Below, in pieces: positions 9,045 through 17,823 of a stretch of 64,000 nucleotides of DNA. The notes beneath the pieces were generated by a model. That model made no database searches. It was not told the origin of the DNA and was given only the letters and a program-made list of their open reading frames with translations. The DNA lies in assembly GCA_002480645.1 (NCBI GenBank), contig DLCN01000004.1, positions 65,559-129,558 on the forward strand, in the 5' to 3' direction. The first letter of the stretch is position 1. Every line of letters begins with the position of its first letter. The position numbers and the translations under genes are program-made. Source of the DNA: Balneolaceae bacterium UBA7797 (GTDB lineage: Bacteria; Bacteroidota; Rhodothermia; Balneolales; Balneolaceae).

Positions 9045-9550
9045 AAGGATTGATTTTTGGACAGTATAGAAGATTGGGTCAATACTTCCAAAACCGGCTT
9101 TTAGAGTGCCTCTGTACGGTATAGACCCTCACCACTAAAAAGCGAAGTTATCCCGATTTTTTAATTCTTAATTCACGCAAAGCAGTAATTGCGAGGGTTG
9201 AGGTGAGCAAAGCGAACCTAACCCGTGGCAATCTCATGGAATATAGCCGGAAACAGATCTCACCACTTTTGAGCGACCAAAAGTGGCGCAAAAGTCGCCG
9301 GAAGAAATGAAGATGGCGTTATAGCCATGCGTTGATATCCGTCCCTGCTTTGAACTACTAATTCCCCAAACCCATTAGTCCCGCATTTCTCCCGGATGCT
9401 ATTTTGTAGCTCGTAAATTGAACTTCTTGTTTTTAATTATGTGATGGTCTGACAAGAACAGACCAACGATTGAGAACAGATGAACCACCACAGGTCTTCA
9501 ATTTTTAATTCATAATTTTGAATTCTTAATTCCGCGCAGCGAATGCGAAG
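9045..9550. repeat. Gene-free gap with repeat-like DNA
   Basis: About 500 bp without a convincing gene on either strand. It contains an ATTGCGAGG...GGCAATCTC pair (9188-9196 and 9227-9235), resembling a short intergenic repeat type common in bacterial genomes. It also holds a perfect 8-bp inverted repeat CCACTTTT...AAAAGTGG (9263-9286) and two AT-rich stretches with 'aattcttaattc' near 9165 and 9525, the second running into the end of the GH127 gene. The amidohydrolase promoter must lie at its left end. It looks like a site where small non-autonomous repeats have accumulated. Confidence 0.5.
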
Positions 9551-12500
9551 CTATTTCAACCTCACATCCAGATATACCGAATGATGACCATACGTCTCAT
9601 AAAAGGGTTTAAACGTGATGCCATCAATCTCAAATACCAGTGTGTTTTTATCCCCACTAATTCCATCTCCGGGATCTTCTGCATTCAAAGTGATCCTGCG
9701 CCAATCTTTTCGGGCTTCGGTTTCCTGTGCGGCGAGTAATACCGGACCATAAAATAAACTCGCAATATTCTGCTGATCCATTACCGGCTCCAGATGAAAG
9801 GCAAACGGCATGGTGATGTCTACCTCATCCCCATCCAACCAGGACCGCGACAACGTTAAATAACTACCCGGAACAGCATCGACGGTTTCTTTTTTTCCGT
9901 TGATGCGAACCTCAATGCCATTGGTGGCCCATGTTGGTACACGGATCTTAAGGGCAAAAATTCCTTCCCCATTAATGATCAGCCGGGTGTGATCTTCATT
10001 CGGGAAGGAAGTAATCTGCCTGATCGTCACGTTGCGGTTGCTCCAATCCAGTGTGGATGGCACGAACAGATTCACATATACGGCCTCGTCATTCAGTTCC
10101 TTAAAGTAGATCGAGTTTTGCAGTTTGGTACTACTCTCAAGTGCCGTTCCATTACAACAGGTAAATCCACTCATATCCTCATTACTGAAATGCTTTATCG
10201 CGCCGGGTCGTAATGGTACATGGTAGGTGTTTGCCGGACTGTCTTTTGCAACCGAAGCCAGAATGTGGTTGTATAATCCGCGTTCGTAATAATCCATCAG
10301 TTGGGCATCCGGATTAAAGAGAAACAGATTACGGGTGAGCTTTAACATGTTATACGTTGCGCAGGTCTCATTCTGACCACCCGCCGAAAACCCATTCTCA
10401 TACAATGTTGCTGGTTGAACGGTAAAACATTCGGCATTATTCGGAGTTCGTGCTCCGGCTACGCCCCCGATACTGTACATATAATCACCGGTGGCCTTAT
10501 TCCAGAAATTGTCGGCAATGTTGTAATACTCAGGAGCTTCTGAATCGCGATAAATCTCCAGCGCACCCATGATCTGCGGGATATGTTGATTGGAATGTAA
10601 ACCACGGATCATATCAACATTTTTTGCGAGTCCGTGAGAACGGTCTGCATCCCCATAGAACACGCGGATGTTATCGAAGAGTCGGGCTGTTTGCAGATAT
10701 TTTGGTTCGCCGGTCATTCTGTATAATCGGGCCATGGCTTCATTCATCCCGCCAAATTCTCCCGCAATGTATCGGTTCCACATGCTCAGTAAGGTATCGG
10801 AAGGAAGATCTGTTAACCGGGTATGCACCCAATTTCCCATTCCTTTTACTGTTTCGAGTGCTTTTTTATTTCCACTTACTTCATACACATCCATCAATCC
10901 TGCAAGGATCTTGTGCAAAGTATAATAAGGCGCCCAGATCTTGCTCTCATCCGTTCCGTAAAAGGCCCCATGTTCGAGCATGATGAACTGATCAGGCGGA
11001 TAGGCGCTGATGTACCCTTCCCCCCAGTTCCAGTAATCCGTGCGGATGCCTTCTTCGCTCAGATCGGAATTGTAATCTTCTTTGCCGGGACCCGGTGGAA
11101 CTAATGCCGGATCTGCAACGTGATCACCGCCCGGATTTTTTGGCTTACCTGACAACTGAGACAGATCATACAGTATACTAACCATGTACTCCATCTTTTC
11201 TGAGAAGTTGGTTTGCAGGGTTTTATCGTAGCCCGTGCCTGCATAAGCCTGAGCTATGGCGGTTAAGTAATGGCCGGTGGCGTGACCCCGAAGCTTCGTT
11301 TCCTGACTGTCCCAGCCTCCCAACGGCTCAGCCTCCGCCGGTTGTGGTTGCCCAAAAGCATTCCGGAACATATACAGGAAATTATCAGGGTTGGTATTTG
11401 CAAGCCCCTCGATGAATTTGTCCCGGTTTTCGATGAATTTTGTCTTTTGGCCATGGGAATCTCTGTCTAATGTGACCTGATCAAGTGGAAAAGTTTCGAG
11501 AATACGCCCCGGTGTAGTTCCGGCTTTTTCAGCGTTGATGGTAACGATCGCTTTCGGTTCAATATTGGTGCCTGGTACTTTGCCGGTGATCGTATATGTG
11601 CCCGGGTCCTGAACCTGATCGTTATTTTCCGGGGCCGGCCATATAACCCGGACTGCAGGCCCGGAGATATCTTCTGCATAAATTCCCTTCACAAAACGGG
11701 GTAATCGGGGAAGTACACCAACGGTTGTTACCACCTCAATATCCGGAATGTGGGTGAGATACTGATTATACAGTTGAGGAGTGGATTCAGGAAATTCGGG
11801 TAACCTTTGTGCTTCTTCCTGCCGGCGCTGAGCTTCTGAACGGCCTTTTTCCAGTGCATTCAGATGAATCGTAGAAACCTGATCCGGGCTTAAGGGAATA
11901 CGATAAAACCGTAGGTCATGCAGTTTTGCAGACAGCCCGGCAGCGTTGTGCGATAAAGATTGACCAATGATCACCCTGTTTGACTCAGCGTCTCCAAAAA
12001 GATCATCCGGTTCAAGATCTCCGGTTCCGGAAGATGCGGCTAAATTACCGTTCACATAAAGTCGGGTCATTTTTTCCGCCGCATCAAATGCCAATGCAAG
12101 ATGCGTCCAGCGGTAAAGATCAAATTGCGGAGCTTGTACTGTTACGGGTTCTGGCTCCGTGTAAATCTTCGCTGTCCATCCATTATCATCAGAAAATATG
12201 GATAGGTGAGCCGTTGAAGAACGCCCTGCATCTACCAACACCTGATTATTATCTGTGGATGTGACCAATACCCAAACGGAAATGCTTAACGACTCATTTC
12301 CACGTAGAAATTCACCCGGAATTGTGAGATAGGAATCCGGTTCTCCGTTGAAATCGAGTACACGGTTAAAGAGGCGGTCATCGCTAAAACTCAGAGTACC
12401 ATGAATTTTAGCATGTACATTATTACGGCTCCAATCTCTGGCGTCTTTCTCAAAGGTATAACGGGCAAGTAGCCCGGTTTCTCCAATCCCATCCAGGATC

Positions 12501-12586
12501 TGATCACCGGATTGTGCAAAAACTGAAAATGAGCCAAATAATAAGAAGAACAAAAACAGGCTGGAGAAATAGCGAAGCGTGTTCAT
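9551..12586 (-). CDS. Modular GH127-type glycosidase (beta-L-arabinofuranosidase family) with LamG-like domain
   Basis: A secreted protein of about 1011 residues. A signal peptide ends SVFAQ. A LamG/concanavalin-like domain spans about residues 45-240 (GLLARYTFEKDARDWS, then LSISVWVLV, RLYVNGNLA, LHDLRFYRIPLS). An Ig-like strand region follows near 290-360 (GTYTITGKVPGTNIEP). The GH127 (former DUF1680) catalytic part fills the rest. The family's zinc/thiolate residues are present: ETCATYN near 740 and FTCCNG near 810. It probably removes L-arabinofuranose from plant glycans outside the cytoplasm. An upstream TTG at 12613 would add 9 residues; ATG at 12586 gives the better signal peptide. It is not next to other arabinan genes. 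Confidence 0.88.
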   Translation of the reverse strand: MNTLRYFSSLFLFFLLFGSFSVFAQSGDQILDGIGETGLLARYTFEKDARDWSRNNVHAKIHGTLSFSDDRLFNRVLDFNGEPDSYLTIPGEFLRGNESLSISVWVLVTSTDNNQVLVDAGRSSTAHLSIFSDDNGWTAKIYTEPEPVTVQAPQFDLYRWTHLALAFDAAEKMTRLYVNGNLAASSGTGDLEPDDLFGDAESNRVIIGQSLSHNAAGLSAKLHDLRFYRIPLSPDQVSTIHLNALEKGRSEAQRRQEEAQRLPEFPESTPQLYNQYLTHIPDIEVVTTVGVLPRLPRFVKGIYAEDISGPAVRVIWPAPENNDQVQDPGTYTITGKVPGTNIEPKAIVTINAEKAGTTPGRILETFPLDQVTLDRDSHGQKTKFIENRDKFIEGLANTNPDNFLYMFRNAFGQPQPAEAEPLGGWDSQETKLRGHATGHYLTAIAQAYAGTGYDKTLQTNFSEKMEYMVSILYDLSQLSGKPKNPGGDHVADPALVPPGPGKEDYNSDLSEEGIRTDYWNWGEGYISAYPPDQFIMLEHGAFYGTDESKIWAPYYTLHKILAGLMDVYEVSGNKKALETVKGMGNWVHTRLTDLPSDTLLSMWNRYIAGEFGGMNEAMARLYRMTGEPKYLQTARLFDNIRVFYGDADRSHGLAKNVDMIRGLHSNQHIPQIMGALEIYRDSEAPEYYNIADNFWNKATGDYMYSIGGVAGARTPNNAECFTVQPATLYENGFSAGGQNETCATYNMLKLTRNLFLFNPDAQLMDYYERGLYNHILASVAKDSPANTYHVPLRPGAIKHFSNEDMSGFTCCNGTALESSTKLQNSIYFKELNDEAVYVNLFVPSTLDWSNRNVTIRQITSFPNEDHTRLIINGEGIFALKIRVPTWATNGIEVRINGKKETVDAVPGSYLTLSRSWLDGDEVDITMPFAFHLEPVMDQQNIASLFYGPVLLAAQETEARKDWRRITLNAEDPGDGISGDKNTLVFEIDGITFKPFYETYGHHSVYLDVRLK

Positions 12587-12702
12587 AGGAAACGACCTTA
12601 AATTGAATAGCAATACGTGTATAAATGACGGTTAATATCCTCTTTGGGAGGGTACTAAAGAAATCGTTGAAGTGCCAGAGGAAGAAAGTAACGGACTGGA
12701 TT

Positions 12703-13203
12703 CTAGGTCCAGTTTCTAAAAGCATTCCACCAAGTTGCGAGTTTCTTTCCGCCGATGAACATTAGAATCCCTGCAATCAATTGTATGAAGCCTCCAAAGA
12801 TCATGGTGAATATCCTGTACCTCTGCATATCCGGATTATCCGGGTACATAATATTCATATTCACGATTGAGGCAATACTTTGAAAAAGATCCTGTATAGA
12901 CCAATAGATGATGAGTAAGCCAACGGAGGAAAACAGAATCGCCGATAGCTTCTCATGATCATCCAACTTAAAGTCGGGTGCAACCGATTCAGGTGTGATA
13001 AATGAGGCGATATTTTCGGATGCATAGAATAATAACCCTGCCAGAAGTATATACAACCCAGGCAAAATTAATATATACCAGCTATCGGAAATTACAATGC
13101 TATCGTCCAGCACAATGGAAGGTACATACTCTAAAGAAAACAGCCCTCTAAGCAATACAAAAAGAGCGAAGAATCTAATTCCTAGAATGGTCAGGTTTTT
13201 CAT
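12703..13203 (-). CDS. Small four-helix membrane protein of unknown function
   Basis: A 166-residue protein I do not recognise. Hydrophobic helices are visible at about residues 5-25, 42-62, 86-106 and 130-150, with a charged stretch (PDFKLDDHEKL) between helices 2 and 3. There is no catalytic motif and no signal peptide beyond the first helix. It lies on the same strand as the GH127 gene, about 115 bp upstream of that gene's start, with nothing to tie their functions. ATG at 13203 is the first possible start. Confidence 0.6.
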   Translation of the reverse strand: MKNLTILGIRFFALFVLLRGLFSLEYVPSIVLDDSIVISDSWYILILPGLYILLAGLLFYASENIASFITPESVAPDFKLDDHEKLSAILFSSVGLLIIYWSIQDLFQSIASIVNMNIMYPDNPDMQRYRIFTMIFGGFIQLIAGILMFIGGKKLATWWNAFRNWT

Positions 13204-13353
13204 GATATGAACTAACGAATAAAAGCGTCCTTAAAGTGAACATAAAGATTTCAATCGTGTGAGTTCACTGAGAGAACCACGTAATAAAGAAACTCAAAGC
13301 CGGATCCGGCGAAGCAAATCAATCGAACTGACACTATTCCTTCTAAAGGATCG

Positions 13354-14688
13354 CTAATCCGCCATCAGTGCTTCAATATCTTTGATCTCTTTTACCACAC
13401 TGGTGAGGTTTTCGTGTCCATCTTCGGTTACTACAATGTTATCCTCTATGCGCACACCGCCAAAACCAATGAGAGACCGTACTTTATCCGGATTCAGGTA
13501 CTTGTTCTGCTCAGCATTATCGAGTGCAGGCTCCAGAACAGCAGGTACGAAATAGATGCCGGGTTCGATAGTGATCACCATACCCGGTAATAATTCGCGG
13601 CGGGCTCGCAGGAATTTGATGCCCGGCCGGTCAATTCTATCCACGCCTTTCGGGTAACCACCCACATCATGCGTATCCAGTCCGAGAAAGTGTCCGAGGC
13701 CATGCGGAAAGAACAGGGCAAAGATGTCTTTTTCCATGATCTCGTCGATATCGCCACGAACCACATCCAACTTTTTAAGCCCTTCCATCATGGCTCTGGC
13801 AGCCATCATATGCAGATCTTCCATTTTAACACCGGGCTTAATGGCATCAATCACTTTATTCTGGGCATCAAGCACTGCCTGATAGATTCCGGCCTGTGTT
13901 TCTGTGAATGTTCCGTTTACCGGAAAGGTACGTGTGTAATCAGCTGCATAGCCGTTGCATTCAAAACCGGCATCCATCAAAAACAGATCGCCATCCTTAC
14001 TTTGGCTGTTATTTTCTACATAATGAAGTACAGAGGCGTTATTTCCGGTTCCGAAGATCCCGTTATAGGCATCTTGAAGTAACCCGTTCTCCATTTGTAC
14101 TTTAGTGAAGATGGCCTTTGCTTCATATTCATACATACCCGGTTTAAAGTTCTTCATCACGGCTTCGTAGGCCAGATCGTTTACCCGGCACGCCTCCCGC
14201 ATCTGCTCCAGTTCCCAGTCTGTTTTAATCACCCGGCAGTAAGTTAGCGCATCAACCAGCGCTTCGGTTTCCACATTAAAGCCACGATTCAGATCTTCGA
14301 TGTACTCAGCCTGCTCGTCGTTCAGGCAATACACGGTTTCCGGGCTCAGTTCATTCAAAATGTGGAGAATATCGTTCTGATAGTGCAAATGATCAGGTTG
14401 ATACTCTTCCTGATACTGCTCCTTCGTTTTTACAAACCCATGCCAAACTGCGTATTGGGCGTCCCGTTCGGGTACAAAGAGGTGATACTCTTCCTTTTTG
14501 AGGTCCAGTACCAGTGCGCAATCGGCTTCGTTCACACCGGTCAGATACCAGAAATTAGATTCCTGTCGGAATGGAAATTCATAATCGGTTTTGTAGCGGT
14601 ACATGGTTTCTGCACCCTGAATAAAAACGACCCCGTTCTGATCGTCGTCGAATAATGAAAAAAGCTTTTCGCGATGGAGATGATGCAT
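13354..14688 (-). CDS. pepP: Xaa-Pro aminopeptidase (M24B)
   Basis: A 444-residue cytoplasmic M24B peptidase that removes N-terminal residues preceding proline. The N-terminal AMP_N domain (about residues 1-135) begins FSLFDDDQNGVVFIQGAE and includes SNFWYLTGVNEADCALVLDL. The pita-bread catalytic domain carries the five metal ligands: Asp in FLMDAGFE (~237), Asp in AADYTRTF (~248), His in FPHGLGHFLGLD (~331), Glu in TIEPGIY (~374) and Glu in VRIEDNIV (~414). The length fits PepP. It is flanked on the same strand by the thiamine pyrophosphokinase gene, with about 130 bp between. Confidence 0.94.
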   Translation of the reverse strand: MHHLHREKLFSLFDDDQNGVVFIQGAETMYRYKTDYEFPFRQESNFWYLTGVNEADCALVLDLKKEEYHLFVPERDAQYAVWHGFVKTKEQYQEEYQPDHLHYQNDILHILNELSPETVYCLNDEQAEYIEDLNRGFNVETEALVDALTYCRVIKTDWELEQMREACRVNDLAYEAVMKNFKPGMYEYEAKAIFTKVQMENGLLQDAYNGIFGTGNNASVLHYVENNSQSKDGDLFLMDAGFECNGYAADYTRTFPVNGTFTETQAGIYQAVLDAQNKVIDAIKPGVKMEDLHMMAARAMMEGLKKLDVVRGDIDEIMEKDIFALFFPHGLGHFLGLDTHDVGGYPKGVDRIDRPGIKFLRARRELLPGMVITIEPGIYFVPAVLEPALDNAEQNKYLNPDKVRSLIGFGGVRIEDNIVVTEDGHENLTSVVKEIKDIEALMAD

Positions 14689-14819
14689 GGCTGGTTGGTT
14701 TAAAATGGACAGTAACTCACTTAATTTCTATGCCTAAGGATAGGAAATGGCTACACCAATTACGAGAGGTAAGTTTTACTTAAATGGAATCAGATTGGGT
14801 AGTAATACCGAGAAAGTGA

Positions 14820-15464
14820 TCAGTCTCTTTTGGTTTTATTGATCTTTTCTCCGGTGCCTACAAATACTCCGAGATATCCTTCATCAAACGTGATGAGTGC
14901 GTCTTCGTCGGTGATCTCGTTGGAGGATCCGTCCTGAATCCCCATAGCCAGCAGACTGTCGGTTAGTGGATACTTAACTCCTTTTGAGGTGAAACCGGAG
15001 ATCGGTTTATTCATCTGGAAAAAGGAAATAATGGTTCCGACAGGCAGATCGGGTTTATAGGGCGAACGGGTTATGAAGGTGTCGCCGTAATCATCCCGGA
15101 AGATAAGGGATTCAAAATCATTCATGTATTGCATCAGCACCGAGATGTTCTTCATAGCATGATCGAAGCGTTTACCCAATGCCCCGAGAACGGTACAGGT
15201 GGTTGCCCCTTTTTCGATCGCGTAGGCCAGCGACTTTTCGAGATCGTTCGTTTCCTGATCAGGGTCATTCAGAATTTGTACCCCTTCATGATTGGTGTAT
15301 TTAAAGCTATCCATGTCGCCAACCACAATGTCCGGGTAGAATCCATAGCCTAAAAAGGCGTATCCGCCGCTGTCTGCCCCTATTTTCAGATCAGCATTTC
15401 CAATCTCTTGTTCCAGTAATTTTTTAGATGGCGGGGTTCCGCCTGCTACGATCAATGCATGCAT
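14820..15464 (-). CDS. thiN: Thiamine pyrophosphokinase
   Basis: A protein of about 214 residues that transfers pyrophosphate from ATP to thiamine, giving thiamine diphosphate. Motifs: MHALIVAGGTPPSKKLL at the start, IGADSGGYAFLGYGFYPDIVVGDMDS, DQETNDLEKSLAYA, and VLGALGKRFDHAMKNISVL, all conserved in the family. The frame is open upstream to an ATG at 15560, which would add 32 residues of atypical sequence. I prefer 15464 because the length then matches the family and a TATCTTTC promoter-like box lies 23 bp ahead. It is divergent from the DHH phosphoesterase gene. Confidence 0.88.
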   Translation of the reverse strand: MHALIVAGGTPPSKKLLEQEIGNADLKIGADSGGYAFLGYGFYPDIVVGDMDSFKYTNHEGVQILNDPDQETNDLEKSLAYAIEKGATTCTVLGALGKRFDHAMKNISVLMQYMNDFESLIFRDDYGDTFITRSPYKPDLPVGTIISFFQMNKPISGFTSKGVKYPLTDSLLAMGIQDGSSNEITDEDALITFDEGYLGVFVGTGEKINKTKRD

Positions 15465-15486
15465 GCTGTGCCGTTTTTTTTGATCG

Positions 15487-15494
15487 GAAAGATA
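15487..15494 (-). promoter_or_regulatory. Putative -7 promoter element for thiN
   Basis: On the minus strand this reads TATCTTTC, a TAnnTTTG-type box, with TTTCG about 20 bases further upstream as a possible -33 element. Its position ahead of the ATG at 15464 supports that start over the longer alternative at 15560. Confidence 0.4.
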
Positions 15495-15595
15495 GGATTC
15501 TTTTGCCAGCATATCGAAACTGAATTCCCCGGTATACAAATGTTCGGGGCGATAAATCATTTTAAAAAACAGGTGTATTTGCTGATGAATTGACC

Positions 15596-15603
15596 TATTT
15601 TCG
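15596..15603 (+). promoter_or_regulatory. Putative -7 promoter element (TATTTTCG)
   Basis: TATTTTCG lies 8 bases ahead of the ATG at 15612 in the divergent thiN / DHH phosphoesterase gap. It resembles the other TAnnTTYG boxes in this window. The leader would be very short, so this is tentative. Confidence 0.3.
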
Positions 15604-15611
15604 GGAAAATT

Positions 15612-16583
15612 ATGGCCATGTTTAAAGAATTTATCACCGAAATCACAAAATACCGGAAGGTTGCGGTATTTTCCCATATCCGTCCCGACGGCGATTGCCT
15701 GGGCTCACAGATCGCACTGTGTCTGTGGCTCGAAAAAAATGGCATCGAAGCCTCGGCCTATAATGAGGATTCCATCCCCGATAACCTGATCTGGCTTACC
15801 GAATTCTTTCCGGTGGTTCATCCAACGGTGGAGCAGCTGAAGGAATACGAAGCGTTTGTGGTTGTTGATGGAAACGCGCTGCACCGGTTTGGCGCAGTGG
15901 CACAATCGTTGGATAAGCAGGGAAAACCGATCTTTATGATCGATCACCATCCCCAGCCGGATGATATTTATGAAGTAGGTATTTCCAGAGTGGATTATTC
16001 TTCAACCTGCGAGTTGATCTATGAGTTGTACACCGAACACGACAGCTTCCAGATCGATGAGGCTCCGGCAAAAGCCATGTACACCGGACTTGTTACCGAT
16101 ACTGGCTCCTTTCAGTTCGATAGTGTAGGACCCAATACCTTGCTGGCGGCTTCGGTTTTACTGGATAAAGGTGGGTTCAAACCCAATGAAGTGGTTGAGC
16201 GGATCTACAATAACCGAACCATCGATCAGTTACATTTGCTGAGCATGGCACTGGAAACCGTTTCTTTACATGCCGACCAACAAATTGCCATTATTTGCGT
16301 TACCCAGCAGATGTTTGAGCAAACCAATACCGGAAAAGAGGATACAGAAGGATTTGTGGCGTATCCGCTAAGCATTGCCGGCGTAAAAGCCTGTGTGTTA
16401 TTCCGTGAAGAAGGCGACGGTCGCATCAAACTAAGTTTACGTTCCAGAAGTCATGTGGATGTAAACATGTGGGCACGGCAGTTACATGGTGGCGGACATA
16501 AAAAAGCCGCAGCGGGATTCTTTACCGGAACCATGGACGAAGCCATTGCTCACGTTATCAAGATCGGCGAAGAACAGTTATAA
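15612..16583 (+). CDS. DHH-family phosphoesterase (NrnA-like oligoribonuclease / pAp phosphatase)
   Basis: A 323-residue cytoplasmic DHH-DHHA1 protein of the usual NrnA length. The first metal motif is FSHIRPDGDCLGSQ (about residues 22-36), then VVVDGNALHRFG, the DHH motif MIDHHPQPDD near residue 110 and GLVTDTGSFQFD. The C-terminal DHHA1 substrate loop is GGGHKKAAAGF near 293. NrnA proteins degrade short RNA oligonucleotides and dephosphorylate 3'-phosphoadenosine 5'-phosphate. A second ATG two codons in (15618) is equally possible. The DegP-like gene follows 15 bp after its stop, so the pair is likely one operon. Confidence 0.9.
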   Translation: MAMFKEFITEITKYRKVAVFSHIRPDGDCLGSQIALCLWLEKNGIEASAYNEDSIPDNLIWLTEFFPVVHPTVEQLKEYEAFVVVDGNALHRFGAVAQSLDKQGKPIFMIDHHPQPDDIYEVGISRVDYSSTCELIYELYTEHDSFQIDEAPAKAMYTGLVTDTGSFQFDSVGPNTLLAASVLLDKGGFKPNEVVERIYNNRTIDQLHLLSMALETVSLHADQQIAIICVTQQMFEQTNTGKEDTEGFVAYPLSIAGVKACVLFREEGDGRIKLSLRSRSHVDVNMWARQLHGGGHKKAAAGFFTGTMDEAIAHVIKIGEEQL

Positions 16584-16598
16584 ATTAAACGAAGGTGT

Positions 16599-17804
16599 AT
16601 GAGTAAAACAGGTACTACGCTTATTTTCTCATTGTTAATCTTACTTACTATCAACTGCAAACAAAGCAGTGACTCTGATCCGGGGCCAGAAACCGTTTCT
16701 TATGAATCCACAGAACCGGCCCGGGTGGAAACTTTGGCCCGGGATAAGGAACCAACTACAGCGGACCTTAATGTTTCGGTGGATAACAGCCGCCGGAATG
16801 CCATTACAACAGCAGTGGAGAAAGCGAGTCCGGCCATTGTAAGTATCACCGTTACCGAGTTGCAGCAGGGATACACCCGCACCCGCGATCCTTTCTTTTC
16901 GTTTTTCTTCGACCGCCCGGTTCAGCGGGAAGTTCAAAGCATGGGATCTGGATTTATAATCAGTCCGGATGGTCTGGTGGTCACTAATCAGCATGTGGCG
17001 AGCGAAAGTGCCAAAACCATTATGGTTACGCTACCAGACGGAAGCAGTATGGAGGCAGAATTGCTTGGCTCAGACGAATTGGCCGATCTCGCTTTGCTGA
17101 AGATCAAATCTGATAAAAAAGACTTTCCTCATATCAAGTTTGCGGATTCAGACCGGGTGATGGTAGGAGAATGGGCCATTGCCATGGGGAATCCATTTGG
17201 GTTATTTGCTGATGGTCAGCCCACCGTAACCGTGGGAGTGGTCAGTGCCACGAAACGGGATTTTCGTCCCGACCCGCAGGAGCCACGGGTGTATGTGGAT
17301 ATGATTCAAACCGATGCCGCCATCAACCGGGGAAATTCCGGTGGACCATTAGTTAATAGCGAAGGCGAAGTGATCGGCGTAAACACGTTTATTTATACCG
17401 GAGGAACCAGTGGTGGTTTTGTTGGATTAGGATTTGCAATTCCCAGCGAGCGGGTGCAGAAGATCATTGGTCAGCTTAAGGAATCCGGTACCGTAACGCT
17501 CGATTTCGACCCCGGCCTCACCTTCACTCCGATGAATCAGAACATTGCCTATCAATACGGATTGCCAAATATTCTGGGGATTCTGGTGCTTAGCGTGAAT
17601 AAAGACGGACCTGCTTTCGAGGGCGGAATTATGCCCGGCGATATCATTGTAAAGATCGGGGAAGAACGGGTGATCAGCGACATGCATGCGTGGGCTATTT
17701 TCAGGGAGCATGAAGAAGGTGATACGCTAAAGGTGCGCCTGATCCGTGAAGCCAAAGAATACGAAGCAGAGATCAAGTTGCGCCGGAAAGTAGCAGAAAA
17801 CTAG
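16599..17804 (+). CDS. DegP/HtrA-type trypsin-like serine protease, lipoprotein
   Basis: A 401-residue envelope protease with a lipoprotein signal ending LLTINC. The trypsin-like domain carries the catalytic triad: His in VVTNQHVAS (~131), Asp in LADLALLKI (~163) and Ser in NRGNSGGPL (~247). One PDZ domain covers about residues 300-395 (GILVLSVNKDGPAFEGG, MPGDIIVKIGEE). A Phe-rich LA-like loop (DPFFSFFFDRP) precedes the protease core, as in DegP/DegS. One PDZ rather than two makes it closer to DegS/HtrA forms. It would degrade or sense misfolded envelope proteins. It converges with the next gene across 19 bp. Confidence 0.92.
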   Translation: MSKTGTTLIFSLLILLTINCKQSSDSDPGPETVSYESTEPARVETLARDKEPTTADLNVSVDNSRRNAITTAVEKASPAIVSITVTELQQGYTRTRDPFFSFFFDRPVQREVQSMGSGFIISPDGLVVTNQHVASESAKTIMVTLPDGSSMEAELLGSDELADLALLKIKSDKKDFPHIKFADSDRVMVGEWAIAMGNPFGLFADGQPTVTVGVVSATKRDFRPDPQEPRVYVDMIQTDAAINRGNSGGPLVNSEGEVIGVNTFIYTGGTSGGFVGLGFAIPSERVQKIIGQLKESGTVTLDFDPGLTFTPMNQNIAYQYGLPNILGILVLSVNKDGPAFEGGIMPGDIIVKIGEERVISDMHAWAIFREHEEGDTLKVRLIREAKEYEAEIKLRRKVAEN

Positions 17805-17823
17805 TACATCGTTTTTTTGGCAT

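Noticed and set aside
10624..11104. Overlapping plus-strand frames inside the GH127 gene
   Set aside because: Antisense to a well-conserved catalytic domain; no start context, domain or composition of a gene.
15465..15677. Longer thiamine pyrophosphokinase start
   Set aside because: The extra residues have no family match, the frame overlaps the divergent gene, and a promoter-like box lies just ahead of 15464.
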